A stretch of DNA of 64,000 nucleotides from Oceanospirillales bacterium (GCA_018223185.1 JAAEYW010000007.1:62001-126000), one strand, 5' to 3'. Positions 52,570 through 61,604 are shown, counted from the first letter of the stretch. Notes: generated from the letters alone by a model not told the origin. Translations and numbers: made by a program.

Positions 52570-53616
52570 CTATTCCGCCAACATCTCTCTCAGCTGCGAC
52601 TGATACCCGGAGATATCACCAATGTTCTGCGCCACCCACGCCTCATCATAGTAGCTATCCAGATAACGCTCACCACCATCACAAATCAGAGTAACCAGCG
52701 ACCCCTGCTCTCCCCGCTGATGCATATTGACAGCCAGCGTCAGCATGCCCCACAGGTTTGTACCGGTGGAGGCTCCCGCTCTGCGCCCGCTAAACTGCTC
52801 CAGCCAGAGCATCGCTGCAACAGACGCAGCATCGGGAACCTTTATCATCCGGTCGATTACTGTGGGCTGAAAAGATTCTTCTGCCCGGGGACGTCCAATC
52901 CCCTCGATCCGACTACCCGTTTTAATCGCTATGTTTCGGTCACCGGACCGCCATACGTCATAAAAAACTGAGTTTTCAGGGTCCACTGCCAGCAATGTCG
53001 TACTAAACCCCTTATAGCGAATATAGCGCCCCAGAGTTGCCGTCGTACCGCCGGTTCCGGCACTCATGACAATGGCAGCAGGAACCGGATGAGACTCGAG
53101 TTTCATCTGCCGGAAAATGCTCTCAGCGATATTGCTATTCCCACGCCAGTCGGTGGCCCGTTCAGCAAAACGAAACTGATCCATAAAATGGCCATCACAC
53201 TCCCCGGCCAACGCTGCTGCAGCCTCATGCATCAGCGTTGGACAATCAACAAAGTGGCAACGACCACCATAAAACTCAACCTGCTTAATTTTTGCTGTGG
53301 CCGTTGTACGGGGCATCACCGCCACAAAGGGAACTCCTATCATACGGGCAAAATAGGCCTCCGACACCGCAGTACTGCCGGAAGACGCTTCAATCACGGT
53401 GGTCCCCTGACTGATCTGACCGTTACACAACGCATAGAGAAACAGAGAGCGCGCCAGCCGGTGTTTCAGACTTCCGGTGGGGTGACTGCTCTCATCTTTC
53501 AGGTAAAGATCAACACCGGGCAGGGCCGCAATCTCCAGCTTAATCAGATGGGTATCCGCAGAGCGCTGAGCATCAGCCTTGATACGCGCCACCGCCAGTT
53601 CTGTCCAGGCACTCAT
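52570..53616 (-). CDS. PLP-dependent enzyme, cysteine synthase-like (L-cysteine desulfhydrase Cds1 type)
   Basis: This 348-residue fold-II PLP enzyme has DESSHPTGSLKHRLARSLF (PLP lysine), VIEASSGSTAVSEAYFARMIGVPFVAVMP (phosphate and cofactor loop) and MSAGTGGTTATLGRYIRYKGFSTTLLAVDPENS. Similarity is to the cysteine synthase-related Cds1 group that removes H2S from cysteine. Divergent Lrp/AsnC gene 143 bp upstream, as seen for cysteine-induced desulfidases. Other substrates remain possible. Confidence 0.85.
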   Translation of the reverse strand: MSAWTELAVARIKADAQRSADTHLIKLEIAALPGVDLYLKDESSHPTGSLKHRLARSLFLYALCNGQISQGTTVIEASSGSTAVSEAYFARMIGVPFVAVMPRTTATAKIKQVEFYGGRCHFVDCPTLMHEAAAALAGECDGHFMDQFRFAERATDWRGNSNIAESIFRQMKLESHPVPAAIVMSAGTGGTTATLGRYIRYKGFSTTLLAVDPENSVFYDVWRSGDRNIAIKTGSRIEGIGRPRAEESFQPTVIDRMIKVPDAASVAAMLWLEQFSGRRAGASTGTNLWGMLTLAVNMHQRGEQGSLVTLICDGGERYLDSYYDEAWVAQNIGDISGYQSQLREMLAE

Positions 53617-53758
53617 AAGTGTCTACTCCTTAAAATCAGCTATTTAATACACACAGTATACTTTTGCCGGCGGAGATCTTTTTTACTTTCTGGTGGCTAA
53701 AAACAGCACTATGTAGAATAATTTTACTTACTTATAACTATTTAAAGATTATATTTTT

Positions 53759-54220
53759 ATGGATTCAATCGATCAGAAAATTCTTGAACTTCTGCAACAG
53801 GATGTCACGCTGCCGGTTTCTGACATAGCAGAGCGGGTTAACCTATCGACAACCCCCTGCTGGAAAAGAATTAAACGGCTGGAACAAAGTGGCATCATCA
53901 AAGCCCGGGTTGCCCTGCTCGATGGGAGCAAAATAGGTGCCGGTGTTTCAGTCTTTGTACATATAAAAACCCGACAGCATGAAGAAAACTGGCTGACGCG
54001 CTTTGCTGAATCAGTGAACCGGTTTGAAGAGGTGATGGAGTGTTACCGCATGGCCGGAGAGTGGGACTATCTGCTTCGGGTGGCCACCCGGGATATTGAA
54101 TCGTTTGACCGCTTCTATAAAAAGCTGATCAGCGAAGTCGACGGATTAACCGACGTTACATCCAGTTTCGCCATGGAAGAGATCAAGTTCTCTACCCGGT
54201 TGCCACTAACCCATTGCTAA
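53759..54220 (+). CDS. Lrp/AsnC-family regulator
   Basis: This 153-residue protein has the N-terminal AsnC helix-turn-helix (DSIDQKILELLQQDVTLPVSDIAERVNLSTTPCWKRIKRLEQSGIIKARVALL) and the RAM domain (SVFVHIKTRQHEENWLTRFAE...). It faces the PLP enzyme across a 143-bp gap and probably controls it, as DecR does for cysteine desulfidase in E. coli. The ribosome site before the ATG is weak. Confidence 0.88.
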   Translation: MDSIDQKILELLQQDVTLPVSDIAERVNLSTTPCWKRIKRLEQSGIIKARVALLDGSKIGAGVSVFVHIKTRQHEENWLTRFAESVNRFEEVMECYRMAGEWDYLLRVATRDIESFDRFYKKLISEVDGLTDVTSSFAMEEIKFSTRLPLTHC

Positions 54221-54318
54221 TCCGGTATACGATATCTGAATCAGTATCTGAATCCAGACTTCTAACTAAAACTCGGCTCCTATATAGTTGACGCTAATAT
54301 CTGCTGAGCCCTGCAAAC

Positions 54319-55203
54319 ATGCGTCTGAGAAATCTGAACACCTTTGTTAAAGTAGCCCGTCTCGGGAGTTTTCATGCTGCCGCCCAGCAACTGCATGCAA
54401 CTCAGCCGGCAATCTCAGCAAGAATCCATGCGCTCGAGGAGGAGCTGGGAGTCCAGCTGTTTATCCGGGATAAGAGTGGCACACGACTCTCCTCCCGGGG
54501 AGTTCAGCTTCTGCCCTACGCTGAGAAGCTCCTGGCAATCAGTCAGGAAATGAAACAGCAGATCACTGATGAGAATCCACAAAAAGGCACGCTACGGATC
54601 GGTATTACGGACACCCTGGCGCACCTCTACCTTTCCCCGCTCTTGCAGAACTGGCAGCAGCAACACCCGCTGATGTCGTTTGAGCTGATCAGTGATGTTA
54701 CCCTGACGCTCACGCGTCAGCTTCAGGAGCACGAACTGGACCTTGCCCTGATGGTTGCAGGGCACAGCGACCTGCCCGAACTGGTGACAGAACCACTGTG
54801 CAGCTATCCACAGCACTGGGTCGCCACCCCCCAAAGGCTGGCTGAAAACCCGGTCAACAGTATTGCCGAATTGGGAAAATCCCCGATTCTCAGCTTTCCT
54901 CGGGATACCCGCCCCTGGGACTATCTCCAGCAACTATTCAGGCCACTGGAGGAGATGCCGGTATTTCACACCTGCAGTTCAGTAGCCAATCTGCTTACAC
55001 TGACGCTGGAAGGTGCCGGAATGGCGCTACTGCCGGAACCGGTGATCCGCTCTCACCTGAAACAGGGACGGCTGGCAGAATTCAGTCCCGGTCCGAAACC
55101 GCCGGAACTGGCATTTTGCGCCTGCTGGCGCCTCGATGATGACCGTATTCTGCCGCAGCTACTGGCCCAAAGCGGCAGGGAAATTATTGTCAGCTCCCAC
55201 TGA
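54319..55203 (+). CDS. LysR-family transcriptional regulator
   Basis: This 294-residue protein has the LysR helix-turn-helix (MRLRNLNTFVKVARLGSFHAAAQQLHATQPAISARIHALEEELGVQLFIRDKSGTRLSSRG) and a periplasmic-binding-protein-like effector domain (about 90-290). Its target is not clear from the neighbours: the Lrp/PLP pair is upstream and dat downstream. It may regulate dat across the 393-bp gap. Confidence 0.9.
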   Translation: MRLRNLNTFVKVARLGSFHAAAQQLHATQPAISARIHALEEELGVQLFIRDKSGTRLSSRGVQLLPYAEKLLAISQEMKQQITDENPQKGTLRIGITDTLAHLYLSPLLQNWQQQHPLMSFELISDVTLTLTRQLQEHELDLALMVAGHSDLPELVTEPLCSYPQHWVATPQRLAENPVNSIAELGKSPILSFPRDTRPWDYLQQLFRPLEEMPVFHTCSSVANLLTLTLEGAGMALLPEPVIRSHLKQGRLAEFSPGPKPPELAFCACWRLDDDRILPQLLAQSGREIIVSSH

Positions 55204-55596
55204 TCACAAAACAACACCGCCTTCAAAGGCACACATCAAGAAGACTTTATAGCTATATATTCTTAAAATGTAAAAAATTGCTCTGTATTTTTTATAAAAA
55301 CAGATTATTTATCTTATCTTTTTCCGGCTATTGCAACTATTCCACTTTTCTAAGAAACTGATGCCAACCCAAAAAGTCAGATTGCAGTTAACCAGAGGCT
55401 CACAGTCACAAGCTTAGCCCGGTTTACTGCTTTATCACGTGACCCGGAAGCTGTCCTCAGATCGATTCAAGATCAACTTTTTACAGCATCTCAGTGTCAA
55501 ATAATTCGGACCATTGCAATACAGCTATACTGTCACGGGTATCTTTACCATGGCAGTCGCCGACAAAGTCCATAACCCGTTTTAAGGAAGGTTAAT
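55204..55596. other. 393-bp gap: AT-rich hairpin and dat promoter
   Basis: An AT-rich hairpin (TCTGTATTTTT / AAAAACAGA, 55282-55304) lies after the LysR gene and may terminate it. TATACT (55526-55531) is a plausible -10 for dat, without a good -35. I see no ORF. Confidence 0.45.
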
Positions 55597-56460
55597 ATGA
55601 GCATTGCTTACCTGAATGGCGAATACCTGCCACTGGCAGAAGCCCGCATCTCTCCACTGGATCGTGGTTTCCTGTTTGGTGACGGTATTTACGAAGTTAT
55701 TCCATACTACAACGGTAAATCTGTAGGTCTGATGCCTCATATCAACCGTATGATCAACGGCCTGGCTGCGATTGAAATCAAAAACAATCACACCGCTGAA
55801 GAGTGGAAAACCCTGCTGGATGACCTGATCGCGAAAAACAGCGATCTGGGCGAGAATCTGGGTGTATACGTACATGTATCCCGTGGTACTGACGTTAAGC
55901 GCTACCACGCTTACCCTGAAGGTGTTGAACCAACCATTTTCTGTTTCACTTTCGGCATCAAAGATCCTGAGCCTGCTGACCGTACCCAGGTACACCAGTA
56001 CAGCATGATCTCTACTGAAGATCTGCGCTGGCAGCGTTGCCATATCAAGTCTACTGCTCTGCTGGGTAACGTTATCCACTTTCAGGAAGGCTACTCTACC
56101 GGCAACGACGAAGCGCTGCTCTACAATGCAAAAGGTGAGCTGACCGAAGGCAGTTCATGCAACGCGTTCATCGTTAAGGATGGTGTTATTATCACGCCAA
56201 TCCAGGATAACCAGATCCTGCCGGGTATCACCCGTCGCATTATCATCGATAGCATCAAAGCTGATGGCTCTCTGAAAGTTGAAGAGCGCATTGTGACAAT
56301 GGACGACGTGCGCAACGCTGATGAACTATGGATCACCTCCTCTTCTAAGGAGATCGCTCCGGTGACTAAACTTGACGGCAAACCAGTCGGCAACGGTGAA
56401 GTTGGCGAAGTCTGGGAAAAAGCATTCAAGATCTATACTGCATCAAAATTTGATTTCTGA
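55597..56460 (+). CDS. dat: D-amino acid aminotransferase
   Basis: This 287-residue fold-IV PLP enzyme has YLPLAEARISPLDRGFLFGDGIYEVIPYYNG near the start, the PLP lysine in WQRCHIKSTALLGNVIHFQEG, ELTEGSSCNAFIVKDG, and ILPGITRRIII. Fold-IV members with this start are mostly D-amino acid aminotransferases; the branched-chain enzyme is the alternative. A strong AAGGAAGG site precedes the ATG. Codons are unusually biased to those of highly expressed genes (GGT, CGT, CTG, AAC, GAA), unlike nearby genes. Confidence 0.83.
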   Translation: MSIAYLNGEYLPLAEARISPLDRGFLFGDGIYEVIPYYNGKSVGLMPHINRMINGLAAIEIKNNHTAEEWKTLLDDLIAKNSDLGENLGVYVHVSRGTDVKRYHAYPEGVEPTIFCFTFGIKDPEPADRTQVHQYSMISTEDLRWQRCHIKSTALLGNVIHFQEGYSTGNDEALLYNAKGELTEGSSCNAFIVKDGVIITPIQDNQILPGITRRIIIDSIKADGSLKVEERIVTMDDVRNADELWITSSSKEIAPVTKLDGKPVGNGEVGEVWEKAFKIYTASKFDF

Positions 56461-56481
56461 TTGATCGTAGTCTGAACCTCT

Positions 56482-56513
56482 AAAAACGCACCTGTCACGG
56501 GTGCGTTTTTTTA
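56482..56513 (+). terminator. Terminator of dat, shared with the convergent NR kinase gene
   Basis: AAAAACGCACC / GGGTGCGTTTTT stem with a TGTCAC loop. It works in both directions. Confidence 0.93.
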
Positions 56514-57044
56514 TGCCTGACGGCCAGGATTTTTCAGCCCCACGAGGCGTTTAACCGCCGCTTCCGCAGCCGCCTGACGCTGCTCTCCTCGCCCCCCGAC
56601 TATTTCAAAAGGACGGTTTAATCGTTTAATTTCGTGCAGATGACGCTGATAGAGCTGCTCCCGGTCATCCGGGTTGTGTCGCAACGGGTCTGGCTCCCAG
56701 GGAAGGTCAGGCTTACACACCAGATAGACATGAGATGATTCCCGGGCGATCCCGGCGCTAATCTCTTCCGGGCAACAGCCAAAAACCTCTTCTGCCCAGA
56801 TCTTGTAATTGATCAGATCGGTATCAAAAATACCCAGCGGCGCATCACAACTGACTTCAGTCTGTTGATACTGCTGGTGCAGCACGCTTAAACGGCTCAG
56901 CAGTTCCAGATCATATTCCGGACCACGCTGTTCCAGGTAATATCGGGCATACTCCAGCGCAAAGGGCAAATTCAGCGCTCTGCCCAGATACTCCGTCAGA
57001 GTACTTTTACCGGACGATTCCGCGCCTGTAATCACAATTCGCAC
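56511..57044 (-). CDS. NadR-like nicotinamide riboside kinase
   Basis: The GTG at 57044 overlaps the pnuC stop by one base (TAGTG), with AGGAAG about 8 nt upstream, so I prefer it to the ATG at 57101 inside pnuC. The 177-residue protein starts VRIVITGAESSGKSTLTEYLG (Walker A), then LEYARYYLEQRGPEYD and IFDTDLINYKIWAEEVFG, and matches the NR kinase domain of NadR. It makes NMN from NR with ATP after uptake by PnuC. Confidence 0.87.
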   Translation of the reverse strand: MRIVITGAESSGKSTLTEYLGRALNLPFALEYARYYLEQRGPEYDLELLSRLSVLHQQYQQTEVSCDAPLGIFDTDLINYKIWAEEVFGCCPEEISAGIARESSHVYLVCKPDLPWEPDPLRHNPDDREQLYQRHLHEIKRLNRPFEIVGGRGEQRQAAAEAAVKRLVGLKNPGRQA

Positions 57045-57703
57045 TAGCAGCTTCCTGTTGCATACGACTGAAGTCTCTGCGATTTGTGCCACTGAACCCA
57101 ACCATAAATCCCCAGCCCCAGAAAGATAGCGTATTGAAATGAGTAGATAGGCGCATCTTTAATCCAGTAGATATAGATGCCAAGAACGTTGACGATACAC
57201 CAGCCAACCCAGTTTTCCATCCGTTTACGGGCCTGGAGAAACTGCGCAAAAAAGCTTAATACGGTAGTGACAGAATCCAGCCATAACAGCGAGGGTTGAG
57301 GAATCCAGCTGATTTTGTCAGCCAGTAAAGAGACACCCTGCCCCCAACTGAGAATACAGAGCGCAACAGCGACAATCAGTAACAGTTGCCGCTTCGGTGA
57401 CATCCATTCGGGCACAAACGTCCCCTGCTCTACTGCTGAGCCCCGTTTGATCCAGACCCTCCAGCAATACAGCTGAATCGGGATATAGGAAAGATAAAGA
57501 ATGCCATCAGAAACCAGCTGCCACTCAGTAATCGCCAGCCATGCAGAAACAGCCGCCCAGAGAATACCCAGCGGCCAGCCAAGAATATTTTGCCGGGCAA
57601 TCAGTATAACGCCCAGAATGGCGCTGACGGTCGCAATAATTTCCAGAGGGGTACTGCCAAACAGTTGCAGCCACTCAATAGCGGCAAAGAGGTTCTGATC
57701 CAT
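57044..57703 (-). CDS. pnuC: Nicotinamide riboside transporter PnuC
   Basis: This 219-residue protein has seven or eight membrane segments and the PnuC features: LGVILIARQNILGWPLGILWAAVSAWL, YIPIQLYCWRVWIKRG, VGWCIVNVLGIYIYWIKDAPIYSFQYAIFLGLGIYGWVQW. It imports NR by facilitated diffusion, trapped by the downstream kinase. The upstream gap holds a strong terminator of the OYE gene. Confidence 0.93.
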   Translation of the reverse strand: MDQNLFAAIEWLQLFGSTPLEIIATVSAILGVILIARQNILGWPLGILWAAVSAWLAITEWQLVSDGILYLSYIPIQLYCWRVWIKRGSAVEQGTFVPEWMSPKRQLLLIVAVALCILSWGQGVSLLADKISWIPQPSLLWLDSVTTVLSFFAQFLQARKRMENWVGWCIVNVLGIYIYWIKDAPIYSFQYAIFLGLGIYGWVQWHKSQRLQSYATGSC

Positions 57704-57774
57704 ACTCTCACTTAGTTGTAATGACTTCAGACCAACACTCGAAGAAGCTTCAGCGGTTGATCAATAACAATATA

Positions 57775-57848
57775 AAAAACGCACGCGCCTGAAGTGCCCC
57801 GGGATTTATTGTCCGACTATTGGGATCACTTCAAGCCCGGTGCGTTTC
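57775..57848 (-). terminator. Long-stem terminator of the Old Yellow Enzyme gene
   Basis: On the minus strand, AAACGCAC...TGAAGTG pairs with CACTTCA...GTGCGTTT across a loop of about 28 nt, with a T6 tail. The outer stem core (AACGCAC) resembles the dat terminator. Confidence 0.8.
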
Positions 57849-57866
57849 AGACCTTAACAGACTGAC

Positions 57867-58919
57867 TTAAGCCAGCGTCGGATAATCGGTATAGCCCTCC
57901 GCTCCGTGAGCATAGAACAGCTCAGGACGTGGTGAATTAAGTTCGGCATCCAGTTCCAGACGGTCTGGCAGATCCGGATTAGCGATAAATGGCACTCCGA
58001 AAGCGATCGCATCCGCTTTACCCTCGGCCAGCCACTGATTAGCCTGCGCCTTACTGAACTTCTCATTGGCAATCACCGGTCCACCGAACAGTTCCTTTAA
58101 ACGTGGCGTAAGACTATCTTCGGCCGCATACTCCCGGGTCGAGATAAAAGCGATACCCCGCTTACCCAGCTCAGTGGCAACATAACTGAAGGTCTCTACA
58201 GGGTTGGAATCCCCCATATCATGAGCATCCATCCGGGGAGCCAGATGCATCCCCACACGATCCTTACCCCAGACACCGATACAGACATCGGTTACCTCTA
58301 ATAGCAGCCGGGCACGATTCTCCAGAGAACCACCATACTCATCTTCCCGACGATTGGTTTTATCCTGCAGAAACTGATCCAGCAGATAGCCATTGGCACC
58401 ATGGATATGTACACCGTCAAAACCGGCAGTTTTGGCATTAATCGCTCCCAGACGATAGGCCTCTATCACCTCCTGTATCTCAGTCAGAGTCAGGGCGCGG
58501 GGTTGTACATACTCTTTCTTAGGGCGAACCAGACTTACATAGCCTGCAGGACGAACTGCACTGGGAGCAACCGGCAATTCACCATTGAGATAGAGCGGAT
58601 CAGATATACGCCCTACATGCCACAACTGCAGAAAAATAACACCACCCGCCCGGTGAACGGCATCAGTGACCAGTTTCCAGCCTTCGACCTGCTCATCAGA
58701 CCAGATCCCGGGTGTATCAGGATACCCCACACCCATCGGGGTCACAGAGGTCGCTTCAGATAAAATCAGGCCGGCGCTACTGCGCTGAGCATAGTACTCA
58801 GCCATCAACCGGTTTGGCACCCGGCCCTCATCTGCACGACAACGGGTTAAAGGCGACATAACAACACGGTTTTTAAGGGTCAGATCACCCAGACTAACTG
58901 GATCAGATAATGTTGGCAT
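57867..58919 (-). CDS. Old Yellow Enzyme family alkene reductase (NemA-like)
   Basis: This 350-residue protein matches the OYE family: LGDLTLKNRVVMSPLTRCRADEGRVP, LSEATSVTPMGVGYPDTPGIWSDEQVEGWKLVTDAVHRAGGVIFLQLWHVGRIS, HGANGYLLDQFLQDKTNRREDEYGGSLENRARLLLEV. It reduces activated alkenes such as N-ethylmaleimide or nitro-compounds with FMN and NADPH. It lies 71 bp after an ArsR regulator, probably as an operon of electrophile detoxification. Confidence 0.93.
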   Translation of the reverse strand: MPTLSDPVSLGDLTLKNRVVMSPLTRCRADEGRVPNRLMAEYYAQRSSAGLILSEATSVTPMGVGYPDTPGIWSDEQVEGWKLVTDAVHRAGGVIFLQLWHVGRISDPLYLNGELPVAPSAVRPAGYVSLVRPKKEYVQPRALTLTEIQEVIEAYRLGAINAKTAGFDGVHIHGANGYLLDQFLQDKTNRREDEYGGSLENRARLLLEVTDVCIGVWGKDRVGMHLAPRMDAHDMGDSNPVETFSYVATELGKRGIAFISTREYAAEDSLTPRLKELFGGPVIANEKFSKAQANQWLAEGKADAIAFGVPFIANPDLPDRLELDAELNSPRPELFYAHGAEGYTDYPTLA

Positions 58920-58990
58920 CGGAACGGTACCTCCTGCAAAGGTTATTCGATAAAGGCTGTATATAAAGACTGTAAATAAAGACTAACCCG

Positions 58991-59296
58991 TTAAAGCTGC
59001 TCGTTTAAACACGACAGAAACTGCTGGATAACCTCTTCATTACGCGTAAAAAAGCTCCACTGGCCTACTTTTTTGCTGCGGATAAAACCGGCCCGCTGAA
59101 GGGTGGCCAGATGAGCCGAGACCGTGGACTGTGATAACCCGGTTTTCTGGTCGATCATACCGGCACACACGCCAAAGCTCAGTGGATGTTGCTGATCGGA
59201 AAAAAATTTCTCGGGCTGTTTCAGCCAGTTCAAAATATCCCTGCGCACCGGATGTGACAGGGCCTTGATCATCTCATCAAGTTCGGCAGTACTCAT
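58991..59296 (-). CDS. ArsR-family regulator
   Basis: This 101-residue protein (ATG 59296; an in-frame GTG exists at 59311) has a winged helix: MSTAELDEMIKALSHPVRRDILNWLKQ, GLSQSTVSAHLATLQRAGFIRSKKVGQWSFFTRN. The cysteine in FGVCAGMI and the two near the start of the wing could be the effector-sensing residues for an electrophile. It is the first gene of the OYE operon. A palindrome fills its promoter spacer. Confidence 0.88.
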   Translation of the reverse strand: MSTAELDEMIKALSHPVRRDILNWLKQPEKFFSDQQHPLSFGVCAGMIDQKTGLSQSTVSAHLATLQRAGFIRSKKVGQWSFFTRNEEVIQQFLSCLNEQL

Positions 59297-59358
59297 CTGA
59301 TTACGTCTCACCCTCTACTCAAAACAAGCGACTATATTCATTAATCGCGATACAGCGA

Positions 59359-59387
59359 AATATAAATCGTTATTTAACGATATACAA
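59359..59387 (-). promoter_or_regulatory. ArsR operon promoter with operator in the spacer
   Basis: On the minus strand, TTGTAT (59382-59387) and TATATT (59359-59364) are spaced by 17 bp. The spacer contains the perfect palindrome ATCGTTA-TT-TAACGAT (59366-59381). A regulator bound there would block RNA polymerase. A smaller ATCGCGAT palindrome is at 59344-59351. Confidence 0.8.
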
Positions 59388-59535
59388 ACATTATATTTCT
59401 GCAATCGATTATTCTCCTGAAATTTTCTCAACCAGGAACACTGGCAGACAGTTGTAACTTCCTGATATATCCATCGGGAGAAAGCCAACAGAATCTGCTA
59501 GCATAGACAAAAAACACTTACCTAAGTGCCTAAAT

Positions 59536-60213
59536 ATGAAGAAAAAAAACCTGATGTCATGGAGCAGTAGCAAAGACAGTGCGTGGGCGTTGTAACAACG
59601 ACAGAATGATCCGGAGATCGAACTGAAAGGTTTGATTTGCACCGTTAATAAAGAGTTTGATCGTGTAGCGATGCATGGTGTACGGGTTGAATTACTTAAA
59701 GCCCAGGCCAATAGTGTCGGTTTACCGCTGGAGATTATTGATCTGCCTAACCCCTGTAGCCACGGAGACTATGCAGAGATTATGGGTAACTTTATACAGA
59801 GGATGCAAAACGAGGGTATCAACTGTATGGCGTTTGGTGATCTATACCTTGGGGATATTCGCGCCTACAGAGAAAGTAATCTGGCAGGAACCGGTATTAC
59901 AGCGCTCTTCCCGCTATGGCAGATCCCCACCGGGCCGTTATCAAGAGAGATGCTGAACGGAGGGCTGAAAACCGTCATTACCTGTGTTGATCCGAAGCAG
60001 GCCCCGGCTGAATTAGCAGGCAGAGAGTATGATCAGACCTTTATTGACGGATTGCCCGATTCGGTTGATCCCTGCGGCGAGAATCGCGAATTTCATAGCT
60101 TTGTTTTTGATGGCCCCATGTTCCGGCACAAAATAGATATCACCGTCGGCGAGATTCTTTCCCGTGATAACTTTGTATTTGCCGATCTCCTGCCCGGAAC
60201 AGCAGGTAACTAA
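59536..60213 (+). pseudogene. Diphthine-ammonia-ligase-like PP-loop ATPase interrupted by an in-frame TAA
   Basis: From the ATG at 59536 the frame reads MKKKNLMSWSSSKDSAWAL, then TAA at 59593-59595, then continues in the same frame with QRQNDPEIELKGLICTVNKEFDRVAMHGVRVELLKAQ and YLGDIRAYRESNLAGTG to 60213. The PP-loop SSSKDS (normally SSGKDS) is cut from the rest. The family makes amide or thio-modifications by adenylation. A TTG at 59632 could start a truncated, PP-loop-less protein. A nonsense mutation or a read error is most likely. Confidence 0.78.
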
Positions 60214-60296
60214 CGCTGCACGAATTGGTGTAACCTGAGTGTTAATGCATTCAAAAAAATGCATATGAAGCTTGTGAGCGTATATCGGAGAGTAAC

Positions 60297-61292
60297 TTGA
60301 TAAAAGTGCATATGGATCTTACACAAGAGATGCTGCAGGACTTTCTTAATACAATGCCGGCAGTCCTCTATGAATATGTTCTCTACGCAGACGGGACTAG
60401 CGAACTTCTGTATATGAGCCCGACATCTCTCGATATATTAGGTCACCCTCCCGAATATTTTATTGCCAACACTGAACGCTTATGGGCAATCGTTCATCCC
60501 GACGATATTGATCAACTCATGGCTGAAGACGTTAAATCAACGAAAAGAAATGACATTTTTGTTTTACAGGTCAGGATCATGCTGCCATCCGGTCAGGAAA
60601 AGTGGGTTCTGATTAACTCCAAACCGACAGGACGAAAGAAAAACAATGCTTTCATCTGGTGCGGTTATATTACAGATATAAGCGCTCAGAAAAGTGCAGA
60701 ACTGGAGGTTTCACTTCGTACAGCGGAACTATTAGGAAGTGAAAAAAAGCTTAAGAAGCTTAACCAGACGCTTGAGAAATTAGCCGTACAGGACGGTATG
60801 ACGGGTATTGCTAACCGGCGAGCCTTCGACACCCGGCTTGAATATGAATGGAACAGATGTCAGCGGGAAAAACAGCCCCTGTCGCTGATTATGATCGACG
60901 TTGATTTCTTTAAACAATATAACGATCACTACGGTCATTTAGCGGGTGATGACTGCCTTAAAATGATAGCGAAAGAGTTATCTTTCATAACAAAACGGGG
61001 AACCGACTTTTGCGCCCGCTTCGGAGGAGAAGAGTTTGTCGTGCTGCTGCCCAATACAAGGCTGTCTCCGGCAATACAGCTGGCAGAGGTTTATCGCGAA
61101 AAAATAAATCAGCTGGGCATCTCACATAAGTCATCAGCAGCCAGCAACTACATCTCAATCAGTGCGGGGGTTAGCTCAACCCTGCCGACAGATGATGAGA
61201 CTCCGTTATCGCTTATCGATAAAGCCGACCAGGCACTTTATCAGGCCAAAATGAATGGCCGTAACCGGGTAGAAAGCATCAGTTTTAGCTAA
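60297..61292 (+). CDS. PAS-GGDEF diguanylate cyclase
   Basis: This 331-residue protein has a PAS_3 domain (about 15-130; YMSPTSLDILGHPPEYFIANTERLWAIVHPDDIDQLM) and a GGDEF domain (about 165-330). The active site reads RFGGEEFVVLLP. Five residues before it is RGTD, a product-inhibition I-site (RxxD). It should make c-di-GMP and be feedback-inhibited. No membrane segment, so it is cytoplasmic. The start TTG at 60297 has GGAG about 8 nt upstream. Confidence 0.93.
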   Translation: MIKVHMDLTQEMLQDFLNTMPAVLYEYVLYADGTSELLYMSPTSLDILGHPPEYFIANTERLWAIVHPDDIDQLMAEDVKSTKRNDIFVLQVRIMLPSGQEKWVLINSKPTGRKKNNAFIWCGYITDISAQKSAELEVSLRTAELLGSEKKLKKLNQTLEKLAVQDGMTGIANRRAFDTRLEYEWNRCQREKQPLSLIMIDVDFFKQYNDHYGHLAGDDCLKMIAKELSFITKRGTDFCARFGGEEFVVLLPNTRLSPAIQLAEVYREKINQLGISHKSSAASNYISISAGVSSTLPTDDETPLSLIDKADQALYQAKMNGRNRVESISFS

Positions 61293-61604
61293 CTATTGAA
61301 AGTATCGGCCGCCACCTCGAATACAATCAGTATCCAGAATCAGATACCTGCTTTATCGTACAAAATTCTGAGACACAGGCATCGCCAGCCCGTTTCAGAA
61401 TTTAACCATCGTCTCAATCCTGGATTAATTAATTAACGCCCTCAAGTGGGGTTCACCACAGAATATACGCCCCTTTTTTGGGCAATCACTCTGTTTTTAT
61501 CTCAATAAAAAAAACAACCAATACAATAGGTTGAAATACTGCGTTCATTAGCGCACTTTATACTCCGGTTTCCACAAAAAACGATTATCACAGGTAAAGA
61601 ATTC
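61293..61604. other. 312-bp gap before the ParA-like gene
   Basis: No ORF is convincing. A -10-like TATACT (61559-61564) lies 40 bp upstream of the ATG at 61605 without a clear -35, and AT-rich runs precede it. Confidence 0.4.

Noticed and set aside
57704-57866. NAD-type riboswitch in the pnuC leader
   Set aside because: The only strong structure there is a terminator of the upstream OYE gene; no pseudoknot-like conserved motif was recognised.
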